The position numbers and the translations under genes were made by a program. DNA of 64,000 nucleotides from Ilex aquifolium (Eukaryota; Streptophyta; Magnoliopsida; Aquifoliales; Aquifoliaceae), in NCBI GenBank assembly GCA_951799425.1, contig OX637399.1, positions 19,876,001 through 19,940,000 of the forward strand. Direction: 5' to 3'. How positions within the stretch are numbered: the first letter of the stretch is position 1; every line of letters begins with the position of its first letter. The notes below the pieces were generated by a model. That model saw nothing but the letters and a program-made list of their open reading frames with translations. It was not told where the DNA came from and searched no databases. Of the stretch, positions 1 through 12,620 are shown piece after piece.

Positions 1-901
1 ACCGAAGCATCCCAAGGCGAAGCATTCGGTAGTGAAGTCCTTATTCAAACTAGAGTTCTCACAACCCTACCCGTGTCATTCTATGAGGAGCCATAGAGTA
101 GACAACATACCGGGGTGTAACTTAACACTGAAGTCTACATCCCTACGTGGAGACAAACATTCGTAAGCTCCTAAACATCTGAGGTGGGCCAAATTCCTGT
201 CTCACCTCGTTCCCTAGGGTAAAGCTTGCTAGCTAACCCACGAACTGTCCGTACCAACGAAATTCATACTTTATTTGAGGTAAAACGTCATGCGTTTCCC
301 TAAAACTTAAAACATACACACTCCGAGGTGTAAACAGTGACTCGCTGACGATCACAATCACCGACGACTCAGTGTGCCGTCAATCCGTCCATCCCAAGGA
401 CGACATCAAATTCTAATATGTCCAGGGAGTAGAATCCTCAAGAATCCTAACCCACATTCCCGACCTACCCATTTAGTACTTCACCCTAGCTCCTAGGGGA
501 GAACTCACACACAATGGCTTTTCCAAGGTTTCAACCTCTAAGCCCAATTCCTTCATGCAATTTAAATTGTCATAAAACAATAACTAGTTTGCCAATGTAG
601 GGACTCAGTTCAAAACATTGTGAATTTTCTCACCGTCTACCTAGTAGAGCAAGTGTCTCACACTAGTAGACATTTAACCCATGAACTATCCCGTTCATCC
701 CTTTTCGAACCTCCAAGATTATGTTTTCTAACCCTAGTGTTCCTCTTTTTCCATATACATTTTACCATGTATACAATTTACACATAACACATAATCATGT
801 AACAAATCAAACACATAATATGAATGCACATGGAATGCAATGGTGTAAACCCATTTCCCTCAAGCCCTAGGTAATCGTATACCTATGCTCTGATACCAAG
901 C
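1..901 (-). other. Internal segment (partial) of array unit, with PBS
   Basis: This is the leader side of the internal region. The complement of an initiator-tRNA-Met primer site (GCTCTGATACCA) lies at 887-898, three bases from the LTR. The rest is non-coding and identical in character to 4314-5214 and 8626-9541. The segment continues out of the window to the left. Confidence 0.8.
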
Positions 902-1172
902 TGTGACACCCCAAAATCCGGGGGTCCCGTTGATAACCCATCAACCCGCGGAAACATCCGTGGATATCGCTCAACCCGACACCACATCTAGAATATCATT
1001 AAGCCGGGATTATAACCCATAATGAAAATTCGGTTTAACATTCATTTGATTCAATTAAAGTCCCATACACCGTGGTTTGTACCCCATTAGGGTCCACTTT
1101 GATCATTTAAAGGAAGGAAATTCAAAGCGCAAAGATTTGGCAAACATTTAAAAATTTCAGATTTTTGGACTG

Positions 1173-1410
1173 ACTACCTGTCGGCTACCGGTAGCTGTTT
1201 CCCTCTGGAAAACAACTACCTGTCGGCTACCGGTAGTTGTTTCCCTCTGGAAAACAACTACCTGTTGGCTACCGGTAGCCGAAACATTCTGGAGCTACGA
1301 CTACCTGTTGGCTACCGGTAGCTGTTTGCTTGTGGAAAACAACTACCTGTCGGCTACCGGTAGCTGTTTCCTTCTGGAAAACAACTACCTGTTAGCTACC
1401 GGTAGCTAAA
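1173..1410. repeat. Six 42-bp repeats built on a GCTACCGGTAGC palindrome (LTR copy 1)
   Basis: ACCGGT cores lie at 1187, 1229, 1271, 1314, 1356 and 1398, a period of 42-43 bp. Most sit inside the perfect 12-bp palindrome GCTACCGGTAGC and follow CTACCTG. They lie in the transcribed, U5 side of the LTR. Confidence 0.9.
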
Positions 1411-3580
1411 GGCAGATTTTGCCCATTTCATTAGTTTTTCATTTCCAACTCATTTCAAACTCTTCCAAACTCATACCAAACATATATAATGAGAATTCCC
1501 ACATTATACATAGTCCATCCAAGTCATATTACATACAACTTCATACATTCATAATTCAAAATGTAATGTTTTACAACAACATTTCTAATCACTTAGAGAC
1601 CACATGTTGGCCTCTCTTCAAACTTGGCGCTCGTCATGGAAACCATCCCTGGACACACGACCCTCACCTGAAATGTTTCCCGTATAGGGTGAGCACAACG
1701 CCCAGTAGAGAAAAATCCTACAGAGGCTACTCCTCAACCTATATGCATATGAAATGTTCCCATGCACAACCACAATTCCCATAACCATTCCATCAAGTAA
1801 TATGATTAAATGATGTAATGCTAGAATGTCATGCCATGAATGAGGTGAGACCCACCCATGTGCACCCAACCCGAGTCCACTCCGACTCCCTTTACATGTC
1901 AATGCCATGTATGTTAAACCCGGGCTACCCAAGCCCCATAAAATGAGATGAGACTCATGTACTCAACCCGAGTCCGCCCCGGCTCAACATGAAATGAGAT
2001 GTGACTTATTTATGCACTCACCCCAAGCCCTTCCCAGCTCGACAACACAATGCAAATGTCAATGTGTAATGACCCGTCTTCGACGGAAATACATCCAATG
2101 ATCACTTTGAATAAAAATCATGCGTTTTATAAATAAGATCATTATTGGATGGTACTCATTGAATGAGTATTTTATAAATCAAAATCTTGTGTCTTCCTGG
2201 GCAACGGATTTTGGAATTGCACCGCCGGCTCCGTGGGCCTAACTACACTTTTCTGGAATTTCACCGCCGGAAAGTGTATAAACCAAGTGGTTAAGGGTTT
2301 TTCACCCAAGGAAGTCGCCATGCCCCTTCTTGCTATACCCGACACATGTTTTTCCATGCATGTAATCGTGCGACTCAGTCGGATATTCAATCCAACTTTC
2401 CCGAGCCCACACTTCAACCACCAAGAATGATGTTTGAATGAACCATGCACCCACACTCATGAATGACTCCCATGAATGTGACACAACCTTATGCCCAATA
2501 TGCTATGACCGCCAATGAGCAACTCTTTTCATGTCCACATGCATTTAATACCACATAGATTGTGGTACAATACCCATGCACAAACACACCCACACCCATG
2601 CTAACATCCCATGAATGTGATGCCACACCATGTCCCATATGCAATGTATGCAACTTGGACTACTCCTTGCGTCAATTACCATGCCGGGTATCGACATCAA
2701 CCATGCACTCACCCATGAAATAAATGATTCCATGCCAATGCAATGTAATGCACCATTGTATATCCATGCCATGTGCCATATGATATGAATGTCATATGGA
2801 CAATTAATTCATAATTTCACATGTTCACATTCATGGCAATTATATCAATAACATATAACTACCAAATTCCTTAACCATGTCAATACATCAAGGAGCATAT
2901 ATTGGCATCTTAGTGCATAATTTCACATAGCTCTACTCATCTACACATGTTATCACAATTTCGTTGGAATAACAACCAATTCCACAACCGAGGCATTTAA
3001 ACAAATACCTTCAAGGCAAACAACATGTTATCACATAAGTTGTTCAATTTCTCTCAAGAAATTCCTATAGGCAACTTCTATTAAACAATTTAGGATAAAA
3101 TTATTTTACCTAAATTCCACAAAAATGCTAGTGTAATTTTTCTAGCAACCTACCCATTTCCTTCATTATTCCATAACTATAAACATATAAATGTATACAT
3201 ATCTATATATATACCAAGCCATAATCATAGGCATTCTAGGTAAGAAATCAACCCAAGTAGGAGAACCCCTGCCTCTTGTAGCGTGAGGAATGACGTAGGA
3301 AGCTCCCAAGACCCGAAAACCAACTCGAAGCTTGATTTTTCCAAATCCCGATTTTTCACCTTCGGTGAAAATCTTCATTTTTGGTACCCACGCGTAGCCC
3401 TCGTCGCGTAGATCACTTCTCCCTTCTAGCTCGACGGAGTCCGAGCGACGGAGGTCGGAGAAATCGCCGGAGAAAGGGTTAAGAAACCCTTTTCTCTCTC
3501 TTCTCCCTCTCTCTCTCTTTGAACGGCTGAACCAAGGGAGCAAATGTGATATTTTCTTGAAAAATATCAAAAATAAACCC

Positions 3581-3590
3581 CTATTTATAG
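3581..3590 (-). promoter_or_regulatory. Likely TATA box of array LTR
   Basis: CTATAAATAG on the minus strand, about 390 bp from the U3 end of the LTR and followed by a pyrimidine/purine-rich transcribed leader. An equivalent lies at 12223-12232 in LTR copy 3. The position is normal for a plant LTR promoter. Confidence 0.6.
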
Positions 3591-3978
3591 TCCCGGAATG
3601 TGCGGCCCTAAACGCGCCACACGTTTATTACTTTCGGGTCCGTTTTTCGTCCCGAAACGACTCATTAAGTCCCGGATTAAGTCCAAATAAATTTTATTGG
3701 CACATTAATCCAATTATAAGGAATTTTAATATTTCTCATTTTTGGGGACCTTTAAAAGGTCAATCGCCACGCAGTCGTCTCGATCTACGTGCAAAATCCG
3801 ACTCTCTCGGAATTCGACGAATTTTCTGGTGGTTACTAGATTTCGCGTTGCGAATCCAATGGTGCACTCCGTTCCCTTCTCCGAGGTCTAGAACATATGT
3901 ATTTTAAATACGTGCAGTAGTGGCAAATTACCATTTTGCCCTTTTTCAGAAAAAGTTCAAATTTTCTCGGGTTTCACA

Positions 3979-5214
3979 TTCTCCCACCCTTAAAAGAATT
4001 TTGTCCCCGAAATTCACACCCACAACCACGTTCAACCACGTGTCTATGCTACAATAGATACCATCCGCACTATATCGATAGTGACATCAAGTCTTCAAGG
4101 CAAAGACAATACCCCTAATCCCTAGGGTACGTTGGGTAATTCCGTTTGTGGTTCTTTAACCGTCGTGAACCATAAACCATCACTCTCCCGGACTAGGTTC
4201 TAAACACAATCAAGTCTGTTCGTAAAGGCACCACATATCCCGTGTACCTCTGTCCCATTCCGAAACTACTAGAATAGGAGATAAATTACCCTCCTCTGTA
4301 ATTTGACAATAGTACCGAAGCATCCCAAGGCGAAGCATTCGGTAGTGAAGTCCTTATTCAAACTAGAGTTCTCACAACCCTACCCGTGTCATTCTATGAG
4401 GAGCCATAGAGTAGACAACATACCGGGGTGTAACTTAACACTGAAGTCTACATCCCTACGTGGAGACAAACATTCGTAAGCTCCTAAACATCTGAGGTGG
4501 GCCAAATTCCTGTCTCACCTCGTTCCCTAGGGTAAAGTTTGCTAGCTAACCCACGAACTGTCCGTACCAACGGAATTCATACTTTATTTGAGGTAAAACG
4601 TCATGCGTTTCCCTAAAACTTAAAACATACACACTCCGAGGTGTAAACAGTGACTCGCTGACGATCACAATCACCGACGACTCAGTGTGCCGTCAATCCG
4701 TCCATCCCAAGGACGACATCAAATTCTAATATGTCCAGGGAGTAGAATCCTCAAGAATCCTAACCCACATTCCCGACCTACCCATTTAGTACTTCACCCT
4801 AGCTCCTAGGGGAGAACTCACACACAATGGCTTTTCCAAGGTTTCAACCTCTAAGCCCAATTCCTTCATGCAATTTAAATTGTCATAAAACAATAACTAG
4901 TTTGCCAATGTAGGGACTCAGTTCAAAACATTGTGAATTTTCTCACCGTCTACCTAGTAGAGCAAGTGTCTCACACTAGTAGACATTTAACCCATGAACT
5001 ATCCCGTTCATCCCTTTTCGAACCTCCAAGATTATGTTTTCTAACCCTAGTGTTCCTCTTTTTCCATATACATTTTACCATGTATACAATTTACACATAA
5101 CACATAATCATGTAACAAATAAAACACATAATATGAATGCACATGGAATGCAATGGTGTAAACCCATTTCCCTCAAGCCCTAGGTAATCGTATACCTATG
5201 CTCTGATACCAAGC
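3979..5214 (-). other. Complete internal segment between LTR copies 1 and 2
   Basis: At 3979-3996 lies the complement of a polypurine tract. It is followed by a short stretch that on the minus strand resembles the conserved end of Del-type pol (purine-rich, GGGGACAAAATTC). The primer site complement is at 5200-5211. Between them is only non-coding DNA, so the gag-pol body has been lost and the leader joined almost directly to the 3' end. Confidence 0.8.
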
Positions 5215-8200
5215 TGTGACACCCCAAAATCCGGGGGTCCCGTTGATAACCCATCAACCCGCGGAAACATCCGTGGATATCGCTCAACCCGACACCACAT
5301 CTAGAATATCATTAAGCCGGGATTATAACCCATAATGAAAATTCGGTTTAACATTCATTTGATTCAATTAAAGTCCCATACACCGTGGTTTGTACCCCAT
5401 TAGGGTCCACTTTGATCATTTAAAGGAAGGAAATTCAAAGCCCAAAGATTTGGCAAACATTTGAAAATTTCAGATTTTTGGACTGACTACCTGTCGGCTA
5501 CCGGTAGCTGTTTCCCTCTGGAAAACAACTACCTGTTGGCTACCGGTAGCTGTTTCCTTCTGGAAAACAACTACCTGTTGGCTACCGGTAGCCGAAACAT
5601 TCTGGAGCTACGACTACCTGTTGGCTACCGGTAGCTGTTTGCTTGTGGAAAACAACTACCTGTCGGCTACCGGTAGCTGTTTCCTTCTGGAAAACAACTA
5701 CCTGTTAGCTACCGGTAGCTAAAGGCAGATTTTGCCCATTTCATTAGTTTTTCATTTCCAACTCATTTCAAACTCTTCCAAACTCATACCAAACATATAT
5801 AATGAGAATTCCCACATTATACATAGTCCATCCAAGTCATATTACATACAACTTCATACATTCATAATTCAAAATGTAATGTTTTACAACAACATTTCTA
5901 ATCACTTAGAGACCACATGTTGGCCTCTCTTCAAACTTGGCGCTCGTCATGGAAACCATCCCTCGGCACACGACCCTCACCTGAAATGTTTCCCGTATAG
6001 GGTGAGCACAACGCCCAGTAGAGAAAAATCCTATAGAGGATACTCCTCAACCTATATGCATATGAAATGTTCCCATGCACAACTACAATTCCCATAACCA
6101 TTCCATCAAGTAATATGATTAAATGATGTAATGCTAGAATGTCATGCCATGAATGAGGTGAGACCCACCCATGTGCACCCAACCCGAGTCCACTCCGACT
6201 CCCTTTACATGTCAATGCCATGTATGTTAAACCCGGGCTACCCAAGCCCCATAAAATGAGATGAGACTCATGTACTCAACCCGAGTCCGCCCCGGCTCAA
6301 CATGAAATGAGATGTGACTTATTTATGCACTCACCCCAAGCCCTTCCCAGCTCGACAACACAATGCAAATGTCAATGTGTAATGACCCGTCTTCGACGGA
6401 AATACATCCAATGATCACTTTGAATAAAAATCATGCGTTTTATAAATAAGATCATTATTGGATGGTACTCATTGAATGAGTATTTTATAAATCAAAATCT
6501 TGTGTCTTCCTGGGCAACGGATTTTGGAATTGCACCGCCGGCTCCGTGGGCCTAACTACACTTTTCTGGAATTTCACCGCCGGAAAGTGTATAAACCAAG
6601 TGGTCTAGGGTTTTTCACCCAAGGAAGTCGCCATGCCCCTTCTTGCTATACCCGACACATGTTTTTCCATGCATGTAATCGTGCGACTCAGTCGGATATT
6701 CAATCCAACTTTCCCGAGCCCACCCTTCAACCACCAAGAATGATGTTTGAATGAACCATGCACCCACACTCATGAATGACTCCCATGAATGTGACACAAC
6801 CTTATGCCCAATATGCTATGACCGCCAATGAGCAACTCTTTTCATGTCCACATGCATTTAATACCACATAGATTGTGGTACAATACCCATGCACAAACAC
6901 ACCCACACCCATGCTAACATCCCATGAATGTGATGCCACACCATGTCCCATATGCAATGTATGCAACTTGGACTACTCCTTGCGTCAATTACCATGCCGG
7001 GTATTGACGTCAACCATGCACTCACCCATGAAATAAATGATTCCATGCCAATGCAATGTAATGCACCATTGTATATCCATGCCATGTGCCATATGATATG
7101 AATGTCATATGGACAATTAATTCATAATTTCACATGTTCACATTCATGGCAATTATATCAATAACATATAACTACCAAATTCCTTAACCATGTCAATACA
7201 TCAAGGAGCATATATTGGCATCTTAGTGCATAATTTCACATAGCTCTACTCATCTAAACATGTTATCACAATTTCGTTGGAATAACAACCAATTCCACAA
7301 CCAAGGCATTTAAACAAATACCTTCAAGGCAAACAACATGTTATCACATAAGTTGTTCAATTTCTCTCAAGAAATTCCTATAGGCAATTTCTATTAAACA
7401 ATTTAGGATAAAATTATTTTACCTAAATTCCACAAAAATGCTAGTGTAATTTTTCTAACAACCTACCCATTTCCTTCATTATTCGATAACTATAAACATA
7501 TAAATATGTATACATATCTATATATATACCAAGCCATAATCATAGGCATTCTAGGTAAGAAATCAACCCAAGTAGGAGAACCCCTACCTCTTGTAGCGTG
7601 AGGAACGACGTAGGAAGCTCCCAAGACCCGAAAACCAACTCGAAGCTTGATTTTTCCAAATCCCGATTTTTCACCTTCGGTGAAAATCTTCATTTTTGGT
7701 ACCCACGCGTAGCCCTCGTCGCGTAGATCACTTCTCCCTTCTAGCTCGACGGAGTCCGAGCGACGGAGGCCGGAGAAATCGCCGGAGAAAGGGTTAAGAA
7801 ACCCTTTTCTCTCTCTTCTCCCTCTCTCTCTTTGAACGGCTGAACAAGGGAGCAAATGTGATATTTTCTTACAAAATATCAAAAATAAACCCCTATTAAT
7901 AGTCCCGGAATGTGCGGCCCTAAACGCGCCACACGTTTATTACTTTCGGGTCTGTTTTTCGTCCCGAAACGACTCATTAAGTCCCGGATTAAGTCCAAAT
8001 AAATTTTATTGGCACATTAATCCAATTATAAGGAATTTTAATATTTCTCGTTTTTGGGGACCTTTAAAAGGTCAATCGCCACGCAGTCGTCTCGATCTAC
8101 GTGCAAAATCCGACTCTCTCGGAATTCGACGAATTTTCTGGTGGTTACTAGATTTCGCGTTGCGAATCCAATGGCGCACTCCGTTCCCTCCTCTGAGGTC

Positions 8201-8290
8201 TAGAACATATGTATTTTAAATACGTGCAGTAGTGGCAAATTACCATTTTGCCCTTTTTCAGAAAAAGTTCAAATTTTCCCGGGTTTCACA
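5215..8290 (-). repeat. LTR copy 2 of the array (3076 bp)
   Basis: Same ends and internal landmarks as copy 1, differing at roughly 1% of positions by eye. It is shared by the two neighbouring internal segments, which makes this a true tandem array and not three separate insertions. Confidence 0.88.
5486..5724. repeat. 42-bp palindromic repeats, LTR copy 2
   Basis: Same six-unit array as in LTR copy 1, with a few differing positions. Confidence 0.88.
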
Positions 8291-9541
8291 TTCTCCCCCC
8301 CTTAAAAGAATTTTGTCCCCGAAATTCACACCCACAACCACGTTCAACCACGTGTCTATGCTACAATAGATACCATCCGCACTATATCGATAGTGACATC
8401 AAGTCTTCAAGGCAAAGACAATACCCCTAATCCCTAGGGTACGTTGGGTAATTCCGTTTGTGGTTCTTTAACCGTCGTGAACCATAAACCATCACTCTCC
8501 CGGACTAGGTTCTAAACGCAATCAAGTCTGTTCGTAAAGGCACCACATATCCCGTGTACCTCTGTCCCATTCCGGAACTACTAGAATAGGAGATAAATTA
8601 CCCTCCTCTGTAATTTGACAATAGTACCGAAGCATCCCAAGGCGAAGCATTCGGTAGTGAAGTCCTTATTCAAACTAGAGTTCTCACAACCCTACCCGTG
8701 TCATTCTATGAGGAGCCATAGAGTAGACAACATACCGGGGTGTAACTTAACACTGAAGTCTACATCCCTACGTGGAGACAAACATTCGTAAGCTCCTAAA
8801 CATCTGAGGTGGGCCAAATTCCTGTCTCACCTCGTTCCCTAGGGTAAAGCTTGCTAGCTAACCCATGAACTGTCCGTACCAACGAAATTCATACTTTATT
8901 TGAGGTAAAACGTCATGCGTTTCCCTAAAACTTAAAACATACACACTCCGAGGTGTAAACAGTGACTCGCTGACGATCACAATCACCGACGACTCAGTGT
9001 GCCGTCAATCCGTCCATCCCAAGGACGACATCAAATTCTAATATGTCCAGGGAGTAGAATCCTCAAGAATCCTAACCCACATTCCCGACCTACCCATTTA
9101 GTACTTCACCCTAGCTCCTAGGGGAGAACTCACACACAATGGCTTTTCCAAGGTTTCAACCTCTAAGCCCAATTCCTTTATGCAATTTAAATTGTCATAA
9201 AACAATAACTAGTATCCCAATGTAGGGACTCAGTTCAAAACATTGTGAATTTTCTCACCGTCTACCTAGTAGAGCAAGTGTCTCACACTAGTAGACATTT
9301 AACCCATGAACTATCTCGTTCATCCCTTTTCGAACCTCCAAGATTATGTTTTCTAACCCTAGTGTTCCTCTTTTTCCATATACATTTTACCATGTATACA
9401 ATTTACACATAACACATAATCATGTAGCACATAATCATGTAACAAATAAAACACATAAAATGAATGCACATGGAATGCAATGGTGTAAACCCATTTCCCT
9501 CAAGCCCTAGGTAATCGTATACCTATGCTCTGATACCAAGC
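8291..9541 (-). other. Complete internal segment between LTR copies 2 and 3
   Basis: Same structure as 3979-5214, with the polypurine tract at 8291-8308 and the primer site complement at 9527-9538. It carries a short local duplication near 9410-9447 of about 17 bp, which explains most of its greater length. Confidence 0.8.
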
Positions 9542-12500
9542 TGTGACACCCCAAAATCCGGGGGTCCCGTTGATAACCCATCAACCCGCGGAAACATCCG
9601 TGGATATCGCTCAACCCGACACCACATCTAGAATATCATTAAGCCGGGATTATAACCCATAATGAAAATTCGGTTTAACATTCATTTGATTCAATTAAAG
9701 TCCCATACACCGTGGTTTGTACCCCATTAGGGTCCACTTTGATCATTTAAAGGAAGGAAATTCAAAGCCCAAAGATTTGGCAAACATTTGAAAATTTCAG
9801 ATTTTTGGACTGACTACCTGTCGGCTACCGGTAGCTGTTTCCCTCTGGAAAACAACTACCTGTTGGCTACCGGTAGCTGTTTCCTTCTGGAAAACAACTA
9901 CCTGTTGGCTACCGGTAGCCGAAACATTCTGGAGCTACGACTACCTGTTGGCTACCGGTAGCTGTTTGCTTGTGGAAAACAACTACCTGTCGGCTACCGG
10001 TAGCTGTTTCCTTCTGGAAAACAACTACCTGTTAGCTACTGGTAGCTAAAGGCAGATTTTGCCCATTTCATTAGTTTTTCATTTCCAACTCATTTCAAAC
10101 TCTTCCAAACTCATACCAAACATATATAATGAGAATTCCCACATTATACATAGTCCATCCAAGTCATATTACATACAACTTCATACATTCATAATTCAAA
10201 ATGTAATGTTTTACAACAACATTTCTAATCACTTAGAGACCACATGTTGGCCTCTCTTCAAACTTGGCGCTCGTCATGGAAACCATCCCTCGGCACACGA
10301 CCCTCACCTGAAATGTTTTCCGTATAGGGTGAGCACAACGCCCAGTAGAGAAAAATCCTACAGAGGCTACTCCTCAACCTATATGCATATGAAATGTTCC
10401 CATGCACAACCACAATTCCCATAACCATTCCATCAAGTAATATGATTAAATGATGTAATGCTAGAATGTCATGCCATGAATGAGGTGAGACCCACCCATG
10501 TGCACCCAACCCGAGTCCACTCCGACTCCCTTTACATGTCAATGCCATGTATGTTAAACCCAGGCTACCCAAGCCCCATAAAATGAGATGAGACTCATGT
10601 ACTCAACCCGAGTCCGCCCCGGCTCAACATGAAATGAGATGTGACTTATTTATGCACTCACCCCAAGCCCTTCCCAGCTCGACAACACAATGCAAATGTC
10701 AATGTGTAATGACCCGTCTTCGACGGAAATACATCCAATGATCACTTTGAATAAAAATCATGCGTTTTATAAATAAGATCATTATTGGATGGTACTCATT
10801 GAATGAGTATTTTATAAATCAAAATCTTGTGTCTTCCTGGGCAACGGATTTTGGAATTGCACCGCCGGCTCCGTGGGCCTAACTACACTTTTCTGGAATT
10901 TCACCGCCGGAAAGTGTATAAACCAAGTGGTTTAGGGTTTTTCACCCAAGGAAGTCGCCATGCCCCTTCTTGCTATACCCGACACATGTTTTTCCATGCA
11001 TGTAATCGTGCGACTCAGTCGGATATTCAATCCAACTTTCCCGAGCCCACCCTTCAACCACCAAGAATGATGTTTGAATGAACCATGCACCCACACTCAT
11101 GAATGACTCCCATGAATGTGACACAACCTTATGCCCAATATGCTATGACCGCCAATGAGCAACTCTTTTCATGTCCACATGCATTTAATACCACATAGAT
11201 TGTGGTACAATACCCATGCACAAACACACCCACACCCATGCTAACATCCCATGAATGTGATGCCACACCATGTCCCATATGCAATGTATGCAACTTGGAC
11301 TACTCCTTGCGTCAATTACCATGCCGGGTATCGACGTCAACCATGCACTCACCCATGAAATAAATGATTCCATGCCAATGCAATGTAATGCACCAATGTA
11401 TATCCATGTCATGTGCCATATGATATGAATGTCATATGGACAATTAATTCATAATTTCACATGTTCACATTCATGGCAATTATATCAATAACATATAACT
11501 ACCAAATTCCTTAACCATGTCAATACATCAAGGAGCATATATTGACATCTTAGTGCATAATTTCACATAGCTTTACTCATCTAAACATGTTATCACAATT
11601 TCGTTGGAATAACAACCAATTCCACAACCAAGGCATTTAAACAAATACCTTCAAGGCAAACAACATGTTATCACATAAGTTGTTCAATTTCTCTCAACAA
11701 ATTCCTATAGGCAATTCCTATTAAACAATTTAGGATAAAATTATTTTACCTAAATTCCACAAAAATGCTAGTGTAATTTTTCTAACAACCTACCCATTTC
11801 CTTAATTATTCCATAACTATAAACATATAAATATGTATACATATCTATATATATACCAAGCCATAATCATAGGCATTCTAGGTAAGAAATCAACCCAAGT
11901 AGGAGAACCCCTACCTCTTGTAGCGTGAGGAACGACGTAGGAAGCTCCCAAGACCCGAAAACCAACTCGAAGCTTGATTTTTCCAAATCCCGATTTTTCA
12001 CCTTCGGTGAAAATCTTCATTTTTGGTACCCACGCGTAGCCCTCGTCGCGTAGATCACTTCTCCCTTCTAGCTCGACGGAGTCCGAGCGACGGAGGCCGG
12101 AGAAATCGCCGGAGAAAGGGTTAAGAAACCCTTTTCTCTCTCTTCTCCCTCTCTCTCTCTTTGAACGGCTGAACCAAGGGAGCAAATGTGATATTTTCTT
12201 GCAAAATATCAAAAATAAACCCCTATTTATAGTCCCGGAATGTGCGGCCTTAATCGCGCCACACGTTTATTACTTTCGGGTCCGTTTTTCTTCCCGAAAC
12301 GACTCATTAAGTCCCGGATTAAGTCCAAATAAATTTTATTGGCACATTAATCCAATTATAAGGAATTTTAATATTTCTCGTTTTTGGGGACCTTTAAAAG
12401 GTCAATCGCCACGCAGTCGTCTCGATCTACGTGCAAAATCCGACTCTCTCGGAATTCGACGAATTTTCTGGTGGTTACTAGATTTCGCGTTGCGAATCCA

Positions 12501-12620
12501 ATGGCGCACTCCGTTCCCTCCTCCGAGGTCTAGAACATATGTATTTTAAATACGTGCAGTAGTGGCAAATTACCATTTTGCCCTTTTTCAGAAAAAGTTC
12601 AAATTTTCTCGGGTTTCACA
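9542..12620 (-). repeat. LTR copy 3 of the array (3079 bp)
   Basis: Same ends and landmarks as the other two copies. After GGTTTCACA at 12611-12620 the sequence changes abruptly from the polypurine-tract complement seen in the other copies to unrelated DNA starting CTAGA, so this is the outer 5' end of the array in its own orientation. Confidence 0.87.
9813..10050. repeat. 42-bp palindromic repeats, LTR copy 3
   Basis: Same six-unit array as in the other two LTRs of the array. Confidence 0.88.

Larger units (their letters stand above)
902..3978 (-). repeat. LTR copy 1 of the array (3077 bp)
   Basis: It runs from TGTGACACC to GGTTTCACA, giving TGTGA...TCACA-type ends. On the minus strand it starts TGTGAAACCCG directly after a purine-rich tract and ends three bases before a site complementary to initiator tRNA-Met. 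A TATA box (CTATAAATAG on the minus strand, 3581-3590) places U3 at the high-coordinate end. A six-unit 42-bp repeat lies near the low-coordinate (U5) end. Open frames inside recur in all three copies, have no coding character, and are not called as genes. Confidence 0.88.
1..12620 (-). mobile_element. Tandem array of a non-autonomous Del/Tekay-like LTR element
   Basis: Nearly three copies of a 4.31-kb unit follow one another head to tail; the same sequence restarts at 1, 4314 and 8626. Each unit is one LTR of about 3.08 kb plus an internal segment of about 1.24 kb, so the order is internal-LTR-internal-LTR-internal-LTR with shared LTRs. Minus orientation follows from the initiator-Met type primer site beside each LTR start and the polypurine tract beside each LTR end. 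No gag, protease, RT or integrase frame is present, so the element is a large deletion derivative that would need proteins in trans. By eye the LTR copies differ by about 1%, which suggests recent amplification. The left end lies outside the window. The right end stops at 12620, where the next bases belong to another repeat. Unequal recombination between LTRs is the simplest origin. Confidence 0.88.

Noticed and set aside
1173-1410. 42-bp repeats as a CRISPR array
   Set aside because: The intervening sequence is itself repeated, so there are no unique spacers, and the context is a plant LTR.
1419-4118. Open frames of 60-134 residues that recur in every 4.3-kb unit
   Set aside because: They lie within LTR and leader DNA, overlap one another on both strands, show no domain or membrane pattern, and repeat only because the whole unit repeats.
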